In this document: positions 31,682 to 43,860 of the stretch, piece by piece
Position numbering within the stretch: position 1 is the stretch's first letter
Layout of the letters: every line of letters starts with the position of its first letter
Origin: Paralvinella palmiformis
Lineage: Eukaryota > Annelida > Polychaeta > Terebellida > Alvinellidae
Assembly (NCBI GenBank): GCA_025642065.1
Contig: JAODUP010001484.1
Location: 1 to 64,000 of the forward strand
Length of the DNA: 64,000 nucleotides
Direction: 5' to 3'
The notes under the pieces: model-generated
Told to the model about the DNA's origin: nothing
The model's input: the letters and a program-made list of their open reading frames with translations, nothing else
Database searches by the model: none
Translations under genes and position numbers: made by a program

Positions 31682-32446
31682 AGCTGGTGTTGATAAACAT
31701 AAGCCAGACTGCATGTGGCCTTATATCGTGTTATGGCAGCGAAGAGTTTATGATGACAACACAATGCCATTTTGTGAGTGGTTCTCATATTTGACTTTGC
31801 TCTAAAGACTAACCATAATAAACTAATCACACGAATCCCTGGATTAAATCCGAGATAACAATTGACAAAAGGAAGAAGAGTCCAGTACAATGATACTCAT
31901 AAGAAGAGACAAATCGTCTGGTTCACACTTCAGAGAGATTTATTGAAGTAGATGTATTTCTCAGGGAATATACGACCTGACCTCCCATTTGGCTTGATTC
32001 TTGAAACTAGATATTCAGCACGATGGATGCAGATTAAATGAAGATTTTGGCATCAACAAATACCTGTTACAGATGGACGCATGTGATGCGGTTTAGAAAT
32101 TGAAGCTCCGGTCTGCTTTTGTTTATAGTTATAGATATAATTATGTGTGTACTGTGAATAATTAGACGTGAGATAAACTATTTAGCTGTGGATAGTTTTT
32201 AAAGGGAGATACAAATTTATTCACACTACAGAAACATAAATAATTCGTTAGCTACTTAGATGGTGTTATTCCTTCATGGTGATTCCTAGAGGATTACCAT
32301 ATCATGCTTAGAACAGACGTAGGCGAGTTTTGTTTTATCAAGGTGAGTACCTTATGACAACAACTAGTTGTTCATTGAGTATAAGAAGGAGCTAGATTTG
32401 AAAAATATAATGGAATTTTGATAAAAGACGCGCGCGTACGCACGCA
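31682..32446. other. No gene recognised
   Basis: AT-rich sequence without supported exons. Confidence 0.5.
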
Positions 32447-32474
32447 TGCACACATGCACACTTGCACGCACGCA

Positions 32475-32507
<33 letters not shown>
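32447..32507. repeat. Mixed CA/CG and (TA)n microsatellite
   Basis: GCACGCACG-type units followed by a TA run. Confidence 0.95.
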
Positions 32508-32510
<3 letters not shown>

Positions 32511-33504
32511 GGGTAAAATGAGTGGGTGTTCGGATGTGGTGTGTATGTGTGCATCACAATTTGTTTATTACTTTAAGGTGTGATATTCTAGCCATTCATA
32601 TCATTTCATCAACGTGTACACAGTTCGATCTTATGCTTATCATTTCGGTCATTACTAAGGTTTTATATTATATCTAATTTACCGATTATATATAATATAC
32701 ACGCAACCAGCCACCTATTCTCCCTATTTCTAGATCTAATCGTCCATCATATAGACACACGCGCTACTTGTATCTCTATAGCTATCTAGCTAATATACTA
32801 CCCAGAAACAATCGTCCAGATGATTTTATGTGGTATTTCTACTTAACGATTATGAAATGCAGTTGTCCAAACTAATCCATCTGTTTTGTGTTCAGTATAA
32901 TCTACCTTTTACGACAAACTTTAAGATCATAGCTCAGCATACATTCATAATGAAGCAAGGTCGCTTTGAGGGATATAAGTGATTGTGGTACATTAATATG
33001 AGTTATCTTGAGAATACATTGAAATGAAAACGAAGAATGAAATAGAAAATGAAATAAAACATCCGGCATAATACCTATCACAACTATACTACAGAAACAT
33101 TACCGATTTGTAGGCATGCATTAAAGTGTGTATAACATTTTATATAGTGACATCAAGTATATAATGGTGTAATGTGTTTTTTCCTTGTTAAATCCAAGAG
33201 AGCAAAGCACGTCATGTCATCTTTAAAGACAAGATTAATTAGTGATATAGGACAGCAGAATTTAATATATGACTAATAAACCAAATAAATATGGCGATGT
33301 CACTTAGCATTCATGTTACCGATTATCTCTTAAAGCAGCCGTTAGTGGTATTGTTCCTGATCGAGTACCATATTTCAATCAGGTAATGTCAAAGGACAGA
33401 AAAAGAAAGATGATTAAGGTCCAGCCACAAAGCCACAGTTTGAATGTTTCATCATCGGCAAGCCATTAATTCGTAATCTAATATAATCGTGTTGCTCATC
33501 TAAT
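32508..33504. other. No gene recognised
   Basis: AT-rich sequence; nothing recognised. Confidence 0.5.
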
Positions 33505-33625
33505 GTGTATGTGTGTGTGTGAGTGTATGTGTATGTGTATCTCTCTCTCTCTCTATGTGTGTGTGTGTGCGTGTGTGTGTGCGTGTGAATGAATGTGTGT
33601 GTGTGTGCGTGTGTGTGGGTGTTAT
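33505..33625. repeat. Compound TG/TC microsatellite
   Basis: TG runs interrupted by a CTCTCTCTCTCT block and by GCGTGTG units. Confidence 0.95.
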
Positions 33626-34438
33626 TGTTTAGATAACTGATCGTATTTCAATCAAGAGTTTTATTCGATGACATTAGATGTTGTACTGCCTATGAATAGT
33701 GTATTTCCAGAATACATGATCAAATCTTGCCCAATTAATGTTGTAGACTATCGTTATTGGAAAACAATGTAAGATTTCATTCTATAATATAAACTTATAG
33801 TCCAATATTAGAATGTAGCGTATATCGTAAATTAGGTTACTGTCTTGTCTTAGCAAATCATGTCATAATTTGAATAATTTTAGGTATTATTTGAAGTTGA
33901 TGATATTTGGCGTTATCAACAAGAATAATTGATTTCTTACATACCAGTTGGTGTAGGGTAATAAATATCTAAATGTACGTGGACTATGTGATATATTTAT
34001 TGTAGTATCACAGTAGTCACGTACATCGATTAGGGGTATATTATAATCCAGCTTTTAACTGGATAAGGCTGTAAAATATGTATCAACGTCAGGAAAAGCT
34101 GATACATTCTATTTTAATATATCAAATACTATTCCTACATAACCCGCTACTAATTAGGTCACGAAATACAACACATCCTGAGAAAGAGATGCCAGTCAGG
34201 ATCGGCCAATTCCCAGGACGGTGATTGGTCAAGTGAGGATGACGTTCTATCCGGATGAGAATGCCACTTTCTCGTTTACAGATAATTATCAGCTATATGA
34301 ACATCATAATCAGTATTATGTTGGAGAGAACACCATTAACACATAAGATAACATACTTATATATGACATATATGTCATGTATGCAGAATGTTGGAATAGG
34401 AGAATAGGAGTTGGAATAGGAGAATGACAATAATAAAA

Positions 34439-34439
<1 letters not shown>
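33626..34439. other. No gene recognised
   Basis: Ends in a short duplication, GGAATAGGAGAATAGGAGTT then GGAATAGGAGAATG, just before the TA array. Confidence 0.5.

Positions 34440-34501
<62 letters not shown>
34440..34501. repeat. (TA)n microsatellite
   Basis: Near-perfect TA run, about 20 bp beyond the 3' end of LINE-C. Confidence 0.97.
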
Positions 34502-34505
<4 letters not shown>

Positions 34506-34869
34506 CTGAGTTCAGATAGTGCATATAATAATAATGACAAAGCTTCTAGTGCGCCAATATTCTTGAAAAGAATCGTGATTAGTCTCGCACCTAATCCAGT
34601 GGTTTGGCAAACTCATAGTTCAGGTACAACACAAAGTTCATCAACAAATGATCGGATGGAGTGGAAACTTAGGACTGATAAGTCTGATAACGTGAATTTT
34701 AAAATGGTGACGGAAATAAACTATGCTACTTGATGACTTAACATGTTCAGAGTGTGAATTCCAAAGAGTAGGGATAGCAACTGGAAAAGCAAGATTCCCA
34801 GAATCAGTTTTATACCTGGAACTTACAACAAGTGAAAACCAGTTGAGGGGAGTTCTATTGGCTTGAGAG

Positions 34870-35370
34870 CTAGAGAAAACAAGGAAAATAGATGTGAAGG
34901 TTCTCCAGAAGAAAGGGTTTGATAGGCAATAGATATGATTTTGAAAATGGTGCGAGATTGAACAACAGGGATAGTCCGTGAAGAGATTCCAGAAGTGGGA
35001 CAGAATTAGAAAACCGTTTTAGGATATCCTTAGATGCAATGTTATAAGGAAGAGAGTTGCATTGATCAAGCCTACTAGTAATGAATGCTGTAGCAATTAA
35101 TTTGGCAACTGAAAGAGAAATATAGCGCCGAATATGGCGAAGGTCAGGAATATGATAGAAACAGGAGAGACATGACAGAGAAATATGTTTTATGAAATTA
35201 AAATCGCTATCAAATGTAACACCAAGATTACGTAGAGTGTTTGATGGTGTGATGCTATGACAGAGGATATTTGTAGGGAAGAAATGAGTGTGTTTGTTGC
35301 GTTGTCTGGATATACGTATAATGATAAAACTTGTTTTGTAGGCATTGAGCCGAAGGTTATTGTTTATCAT
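34870..35370 (-). pseudogene. LINE-C C1 RT C-terminal ORF
   Basis: 166 codons open: LNAYKTSFIIIRISRQRNKH, HSITPSNTLRNLGVTFDSDF, CFYHIPDLRHIRRYISLSVA, ATAFITSRLDQCNSLPYNIA. Typical post-RT region (LG..FDS.L....HI, SRLDYCNSLL). The plus-strand copy C2 has the same sequence order. Confidence 0.8.
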
Positions 35371-36207
35371 CCATCCAGAGATATCACTGAGACAGTCACC
35401 AAGTTAGTTAAGGCAAATATCAGTGTGTGATGTAGATAAAGATATGTATACTTGCGTGCAATATTCATATAAATGATGGTATAATTTGTTGCTGTGAATA
35501 AGAGAGCTTAGTTGCGTGGTATACAGAGTACACAGCCGCGGTTTGGGGAACACCGCAAAACAAAGGCACTGCATTTGAAAAGGATTGTCTTATATTTATT
35601 GATTGAAACCTATTTATTAAGAATAATTGGAACCAGATAAGTGCTGTCCCTTATATGCCATACCAATCAGGGAGGCGATCTAAAAGTACTGAATAATCAA
35701 TATTGTCAAAAGCTGTAGATAAATCTAATAGTATTAGTGCTATGAAATTTCTAATGTCCATGTTTAGTGCTATGTCGTTATGAATTTTCCGTAGAGTGAA
35801 ATAGTTTGTAAGCCGAGTGAAAAACATTAGACAAGTGATAACAGTTTAAGTGAACGTTCAAACGACAGGATACGGCCTGTTCTAATACTTTAAATGTGAA
35901 TGATAATTTAGCAATAGGTCTATAGCTGGTTATGTCATTGGCTAGTAAATAGGATTTCTTAAGAAGAAGGATCACATGGGAATGTTTAAAATGAGAAGGG
36001 AACACTCCATAGCTGAGTGATAACTTTATAATCTTAGTAACTGGAACAATAAGTGTGTGAAAACAAGATTTTACCAGAAATGTATGGAGAGGATCAAGTT
36101 CACAGGACGTATTAAGGGATGATAAAATGAATTTAGAAACTTCAATAAGTTAGGCTGGTTTAAACACTGTCCAAGGGTGACGTACAATAGGAAAATCAAT
36201 ATTACAA

Positions 36208-36721
36208 TTAGAAGCAGACAGAACCCGGGAAAGAAGCATGAAGTTGGATGATCTTATCCTTGAAATCTTTGGAAAAAGAATTACAGAGTGTATTAGTTGA
36301 ATCATGAGCGGGCAGAGAAACAGAAACATTTCTATGGAGAGTGATATTTATACAGTTCCAGAGTTGACGAGGATTGTCAGAGTTGTTGGAGATCATGTTG
36401 CTATAAAAGTCAGATTTAGCTTTATTCATGGCAGTGTTTAGTAGACCTGTTAATGAATGTGCTGGCGTGATATTTTTTCCATATGCGTTTTAAATATCGG
36501 CAATTGACATTAGCATTGATAATTTCAGGGGCTATGCATTGTGCAGATGCTTTAATTTGTATGGCTTTTGATCTAACAGGTGGGTGTTTGTAAAGTAATG
36601 TTTTATGTGTAGTCTGATACTGTTCACATAATTGTGGCAAGTCAGCTTTAGGGTTGGTGATGAATTTAGATTTTACCATGTCATCGTTAAATGCAAGATT
36701 ATCAATGTCGTGAGTATCCAA
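36208..36721 (-). pseudogene. LINE-C C1 linker ORFs
   Basis: Two abutting frames, 36721-36422 and 36429-36208. The first reads DIDNLAFNDDMVKSKFITNP, then CRYLKRIWKKYHASTFINRS, the region where many LINEs have AK..RR..ER.W. The second reads MNKAKSDFYSNMISNNSDNP, RQLWNCINITLHR, the usual KS.FY...I.......LW......L. The frames overlap by a few bases, indicating one frameshift. Confidence 0.75.
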
Positions 36722-36861
36722 TAAAGAATATTACACTTACAGTCAACTGGATTATCCTTAAATTGTATTTCTGCTATGAGAGTGAAAAAATCCGGTAAAC
36801 CATCTGTGGCATTTAGTACGTGAATATAATCCGGTGTAGACCGGGTTATGATATCAAGCCT

Positions 36862-36950
36862 GTGACCATGAATGAGATTATGATGATGATTGATGTGTTA
36901 CGGCCACATTTCTGCACAAGGTAGGCTAAATGGGCCAGTGACCATGAATG
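36862..36950. repeat. 13-bp target-site duplication around a SINE
   Basis: GTGACCATGAATG occurs at 36862-36874 and again at 36938-36950, exactly flanking 63 bp of SINE sequence. It marks a target-primed insertion into LINE-C. Confidence 0.85.
36875..36937 (-). mobile_element. 5'-truncated SINE-1 inserted in LINE-C
   Basis: Minus strand: TGGCCCATTTAGCCTACCTT, then GTGCAGAAATGTGGCCGTAA and CACATCAATCATCATCATA. Only the 3' third of SINE-1 is present, as expected of incomplete reverse transcription. It splits the LINE-C frame between DTFMV and GHRLDIITRS. Confidence 0.85.
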
Positions 36951-37770
36951 TGTCTGGATAAAGAAATATATTGTTTTAAGTCAAAAGTTGCTAAGATGTC
37001 ATTAAATGTGGATGTAGCAGTAGACAGTATATCCAAATGAAGGTTGAAATCACCACGGATGAAAACAATCAGGATGAATAGTAACTAAGTTTTCTAGTAA
37101 ATCATAAAAATCAACAAAGACGGATGAAGTCATTCAATTAAATGAACAGTTTGAAATTGCAATGCAGACAACCTCTAAACTAGAATAGATCAGGACAGAT
37201 TGGGACTTTACTTTAAATGTATTGGATACCAGAAATCCAACACCACCTCCACGTCCAGACTGACGAGGTTGTGTCATGAGGGTTAAGCCAAGTTTCTGTG
37301 AAGGCGAGGATATCCAATTTTTTAGATATTACCAAGTCCGTGATACTGGCTGGTTTATTATGAACGGACGTGAGGTTGCTGGTAGCCAAGCGAGTTCTTG
37401 CAGCATAGGAATACTTGGATTTGTATGGATGTCACCTGCTAGTAGTATACAAATAGTAAAAATCATATTACGAGATTTATTTATATGTACAAGACTGTGA
37501 GTAGTTGAGAAAATTATCACTCTGCTGAAAGTATTAGACTTTAACTTTCTCAGTTGGGATCCATTTCTGTGTGTAGTGATTAAATGGCAAGTTGCATGCA
37601 ATGTGGTAAAGTGATAAAAATGAACAAATATTGAAATGTAAATCTGCTGTGAAGGTAAGAGGTACAACATGCCATGGCTTAGTGTAAACAACCAGAACCT
37701 TTCTGGAAACAGAAAACCAACTAGAAAAACATCACGAAAACAACTTGAAAAACAATCAGAAAACAACTCG

Positions 37771-39699
37771 AAGAAGAAACAGCTAGAACATTTCTAATTA
37801 TTACTTTCTGAGTTATGAGTTACTTGAATAGACAGAAATTGAATATACTGGCGACACAACTATGATGTAAACAAACTTGTATATACTTTTTTGTGAACAC
37901 CAGCGGAAAAAAAACAGGAAATCGTTTGGTAGAAGTAAAGATGACTATGTACTGTTTTAGATATTAACTTGAAAGTACTCTGATACTGCAGAAAATTATA
38001 TTTAAGCCAAAACAACAAAAGCCAGCGAAATCAGGAGTCCCAGATCTACCTTATTATCGCTCACAATTAAAGAAACGCTTGGAGCCAAGGTATACTTTAT
38101 AATAAATAGATTATAGCATGCACAATATATAAAATAAACATAAATCAGTGGGATACTGGGATAAATGAACAGCTGTAAGTTGAATAATTAAAACAATAGC
38201 ATGGAACAACATCGGAGTGTTGTATAACGCATACGACCTGATGCGATACGTAGCGACATATTGCAGAAGGTTGGAACAATTTCGGGAAATATTGGCTTGA
38301 GCCAGTTTAGAGCCCACGGTTTTGAGGTTTGCAGTACAGCACAGCATCCATTTTACTATCAGATCGTCCTCACCTAAAATGTATCTAGTGCCGAAATTCA
38401 ACAAATCACTCATAATTGGTTTACTTTACTATCATTAGAAAGTTATACCAATTATGTTATAGTCAGTATGTTACTCCAATATGTTCTATAGGACTAGCTT
38501 ATAGAACTGAATGGTAATATGTCTTTGTGTTGTTGACTTTCGTCATCATGTAAAGGCGTGTTATATGCAGCTGTGAATGTGTTTATGGTTTATCTTTATT
38601 TCGGTCTAATTCGGTGTATAGACATTTATCCTCTCTATGGACTTCATTTATAAAAAATGCGTATTTTTATTGGACATTTTTCTATCATGTGTACGATATA
38701 TTGTGACATTTTTCTATCATATGTACGTCATATTGTGATACTTTTATATCAGTAACCACAAATTGTGTAACTCTCTTGTAACCTAAAGGTTAATCAGTAA
38801 ATGACATAATGTAGTTTGTAATCTAGTGACTTTATTTATGACATCAAATGCGATCAAGATAAGGCAGTGTAAATTAAAGATTTAAAATAATCAATCATTT
38901 TAATATATTTATTTTGGCTTTCAACATTAGAGTAACACGATATCGTTTTCAAAACGTGTGGAAATCGAACTCTTAGAATTTAATTGGGAAATACATTTTG
39001 ACATACAGAAAGAACATTATAGAATCGTATGATTACATTATTATCCGTTCTGATTTACAGAAATAATAAGACCAATTTGACTAAACTATGACAACTCGAA
39101 AATGAGCTTTCAGTTCATGCCTCTTTTACATTAATTCTTAAATATTTATAAATAAACAATTAACAAGGAAGTCATCAATAATCTGTTATGATAAATCGTA
39201 AAATCTATGATATATTTGATCCTGCCACCTGGCGAATGATCTGTAGTTTGATATGGTATGGCGCAGATGAAGAAAACTGACTCACATTCAAAAGGAGTTC
39301 TACTGTGATGTATACATAATCCAAATTTATTGATCGATACTGACACAAATTATGTAATAAAATCTTGGTTCAAGAAATATTTTTATCAAATGAAGAAATA
39401 TCAACATTCTTCGTCAATGTTCTGTAAATATTGTAAATATCGACTTTTGTCATCTTGTTGGTGATATTAATGCTATCAGACATTATTATGACATTATCAG
39501 TCTTACTAGTGTCATACCGAGTAGATTTTTCATTCACCGTAGTTGTTATTTGAAGTTGTTTTTACCTTTAACCAATACCGGAGAAGCATTCTATACTTAA
39601 TTTATAAGCGGCCGATATATGTTGGTGGCCGATACCTGGGTAGACCCCGGAGACGCAGCGGTTTGTTTATCAGACGGCCATTCTATGTTCTCTTTAAAA
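37771..39699. other. No gene recognised
   Basis: AT-rich. Contains a short tandem duplication of about 35 bp around 38674-38740 (ACATTTTTCTATCAT.TGTAC twice). A 100-codon minus-strand frame (38413-38111) has no motif I know. Confidence 0.5.
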
Positions 39700-40030
39700 A
39701 GATAATAAATAATAATATATAATACTAATTTATATTTAATAAAGTGTTTTTACCAGGAGGAGCAATTCAGTGATACCCGAAACAATATGACTTGTAGAAA
39801 AACGAAAGATATTTGGAAGATAATTCTTATTTATCGGTGAAAGCAACTTTGAAACGGTGTATTTTCAGAACGGATTAAAATTATTTTATAAGTTATAATC
39901 CTAAAATTAATACGCTTTCTAACAAGTAGCTGGTGTAGTTTTTAATGGATTGAGGTGATATATTTATATTTAGAAATAGTTCTTACTCGAACACTATTTC
40001 GTGTATTTTATCCACTTGATGGATGGTATT
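39700..40030 (-). mobile_element. LINE-A 3' end fragment (copy A6)
   Basis: Matches the 3' end of the long LINE-A copy on the same strand: ATAAAGTGTTTTTACCAGGA against ATAAAGCGCCCTTACTAGCA, then the TTATTTATCGGTGAAAGC stretch and the GTAGTTTTTAATGGATTG part, with an internal deletion between them. An AAT-rich end is present near 39700. Confidence 0.7.
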
Positions 40031-40477
40031 ATTTTAAACTTAATCAGAAATATAGAAATCGTTGATATTATGAAGCATTACTTCCACCCAACACTGGTTG
40101 GAAGTAAACAGGAAATTAAAGCGTCATTTAAAACCAACAAATTTACATTGAAAATCATTTATTATTATAGGCAGATTTAAATATTAAAATGTCTAGATCT
40201 GTACAAAAAAAGTATACAAAAATTACAAAACCTGTTATTCACAAAAATATATTATCTTAAGCCAATTTATTAAAGCGTATTCGTGTCTTTGAAATTCCAA
40301 CAGACAGCTGGATGTTATAGACTTCAGCAAGTTATGGCTTCATAGCTCAGTAATAACCGGCTACAATGGAAGTGATAGGACATATTTTATGTGATCTTAA
40401 TTAATTAATTAGCCACATTAAGAAGTACGTTAAGTCATGTAATTAATTGTTTACTAGACTCAAGTCGGTGATATATC
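40031..40477. other. No gene recognised
   Basis: AT-rich. Confidence 0.5.
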
Positions 40478-40498
40478 TCTCTCTCTCCCTCTTTCTCT

Positions 40499-40530
<32 letters not shown>

Positions 40531-40576
40531 CTAGCTTCACTCTTTCACTCACTCACCCCCCTCTCTCTCTCTCTCT
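40478..40576. repeat. (CT)n polypyrimidine microsatellite
   Basis: CT runs with CCCT and TTTC variants and a CACTCACTCACCCCC interruption. Confidence 0.95.
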
Positions 40577-41899
40577 CGATCTGTGGTAATCTATGTATAT
40601 TGTTGTGTCAGTTTTTCTGACTTTAGGTTAATTTACACTTCTCCATCGTCCATTCTTCCTTGTTGTATAATTGATAAGATATCACCTGGGGTCGATCTGT
40701 TTAGTTTTGTACTTCGAGTATGAAAGCGCTTATTTATAGTTATTCAAATTAATTACGTATAAGCTCAGTGTTCAACTATTAAGCCAACCGGAATGAGATA
40801 CAGCTTTTATAGTTTACTTATTTCGTTCGTATTTCTATGATCTGATGATAATAGAACATTCGGTTAGGCATCGGTAATTGCCGACGTGAGTTCACAACGA
40901 TAATTTTTTTAATTGTCAATGCCAGAAAGAAAGAAAAAACAAAAAATATGGGAAAGAATGATAGAAGAAAAAAAACTTGAAATAAACTATTTAATTATGT
41001 GATGTATATTTCTGAATAGTCGTTCATGTAATTACCATTATGTGTATAAGTAATATTATTATGTTTTTAAATATTTGAAAATGAAGGTTAAAAATTCTTT
41101 AAAACCGTTACTACTGTACCATAATGAAAATGTTAAAGAAAGAAAAAAAATGAAAATTGGTTTTTGATTTTTTTAAACTGCTGAAGTAATCGCAATCAAA
41201 GAATGGTGTCTTTAATCTTGGTATCTCAATATTTCCGGAATTCGGGATATCGAAACCGACAGTTTTCTTTTAAGATAATCATTTTCTTCAAATATTGTAT
41301 GTATACACCGAAATTACCGTTTCTGCATAACTTAAATAACTTATGCAAATGGCAGATACATCTTATTATATACTCTTCTTTTAAATATGTAGGTTTAGAC
41401 TATATAGAATTTAAGAAAATATGCATATTTAAAGTGCTGAATGCAAATGATCCTAATTTATGGTATACGAGCTTTTTATGATTATTGAAGGATGCTGAGC
41501 TCAAATCTGCTGTATGACCAGCTATACAATGGCTGATAATGCCTCAAATTGAGAAATCCAAGATGAGAGTCATCACCGAGCTGAAATGTATTTATGTGCA
41601 TATCATTTTGACTATGCAAGATATCAACTTTAATAAAATGTGTTCTTGTAGGTTTTCTTATCTGGGAATCCAATGCCATAATCGGTTTTGAGAGAAACTG
41701 ATTGAAACTTAAATTTAGTGCATAAATGGTCAATTTAAAATTGAATAATTCGTTGACCAGCTATTATCCACAAGCCCCATCATTCTCCCTCCACACCAGG
41801 AACCCATTTAGAAAAGCCCAGAAGCACACTACATATAATTTAAATGTTGCCAGGAAACATATTGCATGAGGTGATCATATCTGCTGGCACGGTTTATTA
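40577..41899. other. No gene recognised
   Basis: AT-rich. A 92-codon frame at 41203-41481 has an AT-driven composition and no motif. Confidence 0.5.
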
Positions 41900-43860
41900 A
41901 ACCGTCCCTTCATTGTGTACACACAGGTATATTTGAACACATGAAATTATCCCTGGTCGTCATGAGTTTTCTGGTAGTTGTTGCCAAGGTTTCTGCAGGT
42001 GCACGAATTGATGAATTCTATGCTGTTTTCATACAACTGCAGCCCATTTCGATCACAGGAGGAAGATCAAGATATGGCGAGTGTGCTTGGATCAATACAC
42101 TTGTTTGATAGTGTGAACATATAATGCGAAACTTTGCCGCTTCTGAGGTTGGTCGCAGAGTCTCTTGTAGACAAGCGAAAAGTGCAAAATAAGCCAGATA
42201 TCAACTTCTTAATGTTAATTCCTCATAGAGGAGATATCGAGATCTACATTAGATTACTAGACATTGGCCGCTCCTCGAACCCACCTGCTTCTACAACCAC
42301 TGGATCATATGTGTTTGGTTTTCGTCTTGGTGTCTGTCGAAGCCTACTACGTCCACCCTTTACGTTCACCAAACGTTAATATGTCAGGCGGCTTTCCAAG
42401 TGCCATAACGAATGTTTGGGCATCAGTGAGCAGACAGCTGGGTACACTAAGCAGAGATTCTTGAATCATGGGTGTTACCACATGCTTGTTGATTATGTTC
42501 CGCAATGTGTCACCGCCATCTTGAAACACGCCATTCTGTTTCAACGAAACAACCATGCTATCTTCATCAACGTTGTCTTTCTCCATACTACGTTTCGTGT
42601 ACTTATTGGGTGTTTACTCATAGTCTACATCGTCAGTTGTCCATATTAGTATTGCTATTGTCTGAGAAGCTATGACGGTTATCATATTATACGACAATGT
42701 CCATCTACTGAGTGCGGATGCTATTCTGGTGATACAATCTAAGCCCCCCAACTCTTCTTTCCTGTATGATTTAGCCATTCGGTACTTTGGTCCGGTGAAA
42801 CCTGTATAAAGCATCGGTCTGTGTATATCACTATAAAGTTGCCTTTCTGGAACTCAAGGAGGTATTCTGGTAGGAGAACCGACATCTCAGTACCCCATCT
42901 GGCGTAGTAAACTTAATTCGGATGCTGATCATAGTCATATAGTCCCACCAGAATTCAGCATTTATGGTCATCATGTGTAAGAACTCTTTCATAGGCCGCT
43001 GAAATATGTCGGTAGCCAGTTTATCGACCATCTGTGCAGTGTGATCGGTGTCTATTGATGTGCATACATCTGAGGGTTCATCTGTTAGTGTATGACCAAC
43101 CCCATCCAGGTACGAATAGAGCCATGTAAGGAGTATTTGCCAAAGAGCCAATGGGGTTATAAGTAATTCCGTGTAAATTGGTACCGACTACTTCGGATAA
43201 AGTGCTTCATCCACCGTCAAAACGACATGCTGCTGTTCCATCAATTTTGCTACAGGGAACACTCGCTTGTCGATTGTGTAAAGCCTATCGAGTTCAGAAG
43301 CAGGAGCCCTATGATAGGTAGATACCCTACTGTATTTTTATCCGGGTTGACTCTGTTCGCCTTTTGGTTGTATAATGCACAGGAAGGCATTGACATGTGT
43401 GACAACCAGGAAAAGATGAAGGTCGTGTCAGTTGAATGCGCATTCTGTGCTGAGGGACATTTCTCAGGTGACTGCGTGAAACAATCAGCTGCGATCATAC
43501 CATGTTCTCTAATATCATCTGGACCAGTGCAGTGTCAAGTGCGATTACTTCACGGTAACCTATAACATGACCTGCCTTGTGAAATATTTTCACTAGCTCT
43601 GGTATATGCCGGAATTTTGATGGAACCAATACAGTACGAGGTTAATTTCAAGGTTGTTCATGCAGTACACTGACTTCGTGGTTGCCCTCATGACGTTCAG
43701 ATAATCTATCATTGAAAGTGTTTTTCAGACTCAGAAATGAAGACGGTATATCTATCTGAACATCATTAGCTATTTTGCAATACAGGTCCGACACGTTTAC
43801 GGTATTCAGGATATCAGCTTGCTGATTGTTCAAGTTCTTGGCAAAGCCAGGTTAATGTAA
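41900..43860 (-). pseudogene. Second relic of the multi-copy protein family seen at 21.5-23.8 kb
   Basis: Minus-strand pieces in order: DVQIDIPSSFLSLKNTFNDR (43833-43648), NTVGYLPIIGLLLL and AKLMEQQHVVLTVDEALYPK (about 43330-43200), EFWWDYMTMISIRIKF (about 42960-42900), MAKSYRKEELGGLDCITRIA with SALSRWTLSYNM (42814-42614), KDNVDEDSMVVSLKQNGVFQ with TPMIQESLL (42586-42347). From memory these fit the N-terminal and middle parts of related proteins (PPSF.S...TF.DRL, VGYLP.I, FD.AIY.K, FWW.Y..M...L.F). Frames change often and stops are common, so it is not functional. It overlaps the 21.5 kb relic only partly, so the two may represent related subfamilies. Confidence 0.55.

Larger units (their letters stand above)
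34521..37770 (-). mobile_element. LINE-C copy C1 (CR1/L2-like), near full length, decayed
   Basis: Minus strand. 5' end: ICILLAGDIHTNPSIP, the LLLAGD.HTNPGP hallmark at the start of many CR1/L2-type ORF2 proteins, then LVISKKLDILAFTETWLNPH (endonuclease). Middle: ITRSTPDYIHVLNATD, KADLPQLCEQYQTTHKTLLY, AYGKNITPAHSLTGLLNTA (linker). RT: SHFKHSHVILLLKKSYLLAN, DITSYRPIAKLSFTFKVLEQ, FHSAYKLFHSTE. The catalytic YADD reads YEYC and PQGSVLGP is disrupted. C-terminal: MINNNLRLNAYKTSFIIIRI and SRLDQCNSLPYNI. The 3' end at about 34521 is ATT-rich, near a GGCGC motif, recalling LINE-A's tail. A SINE interrupts the endonuclease-linker part. Confidence 0.9.

Noticed and set aside
43227..43565. 112-codon plus-strand frame
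   Set aside because: The opposite strand carries the recognisable family pieces VGYLPII and VVLTVDEALYPK.
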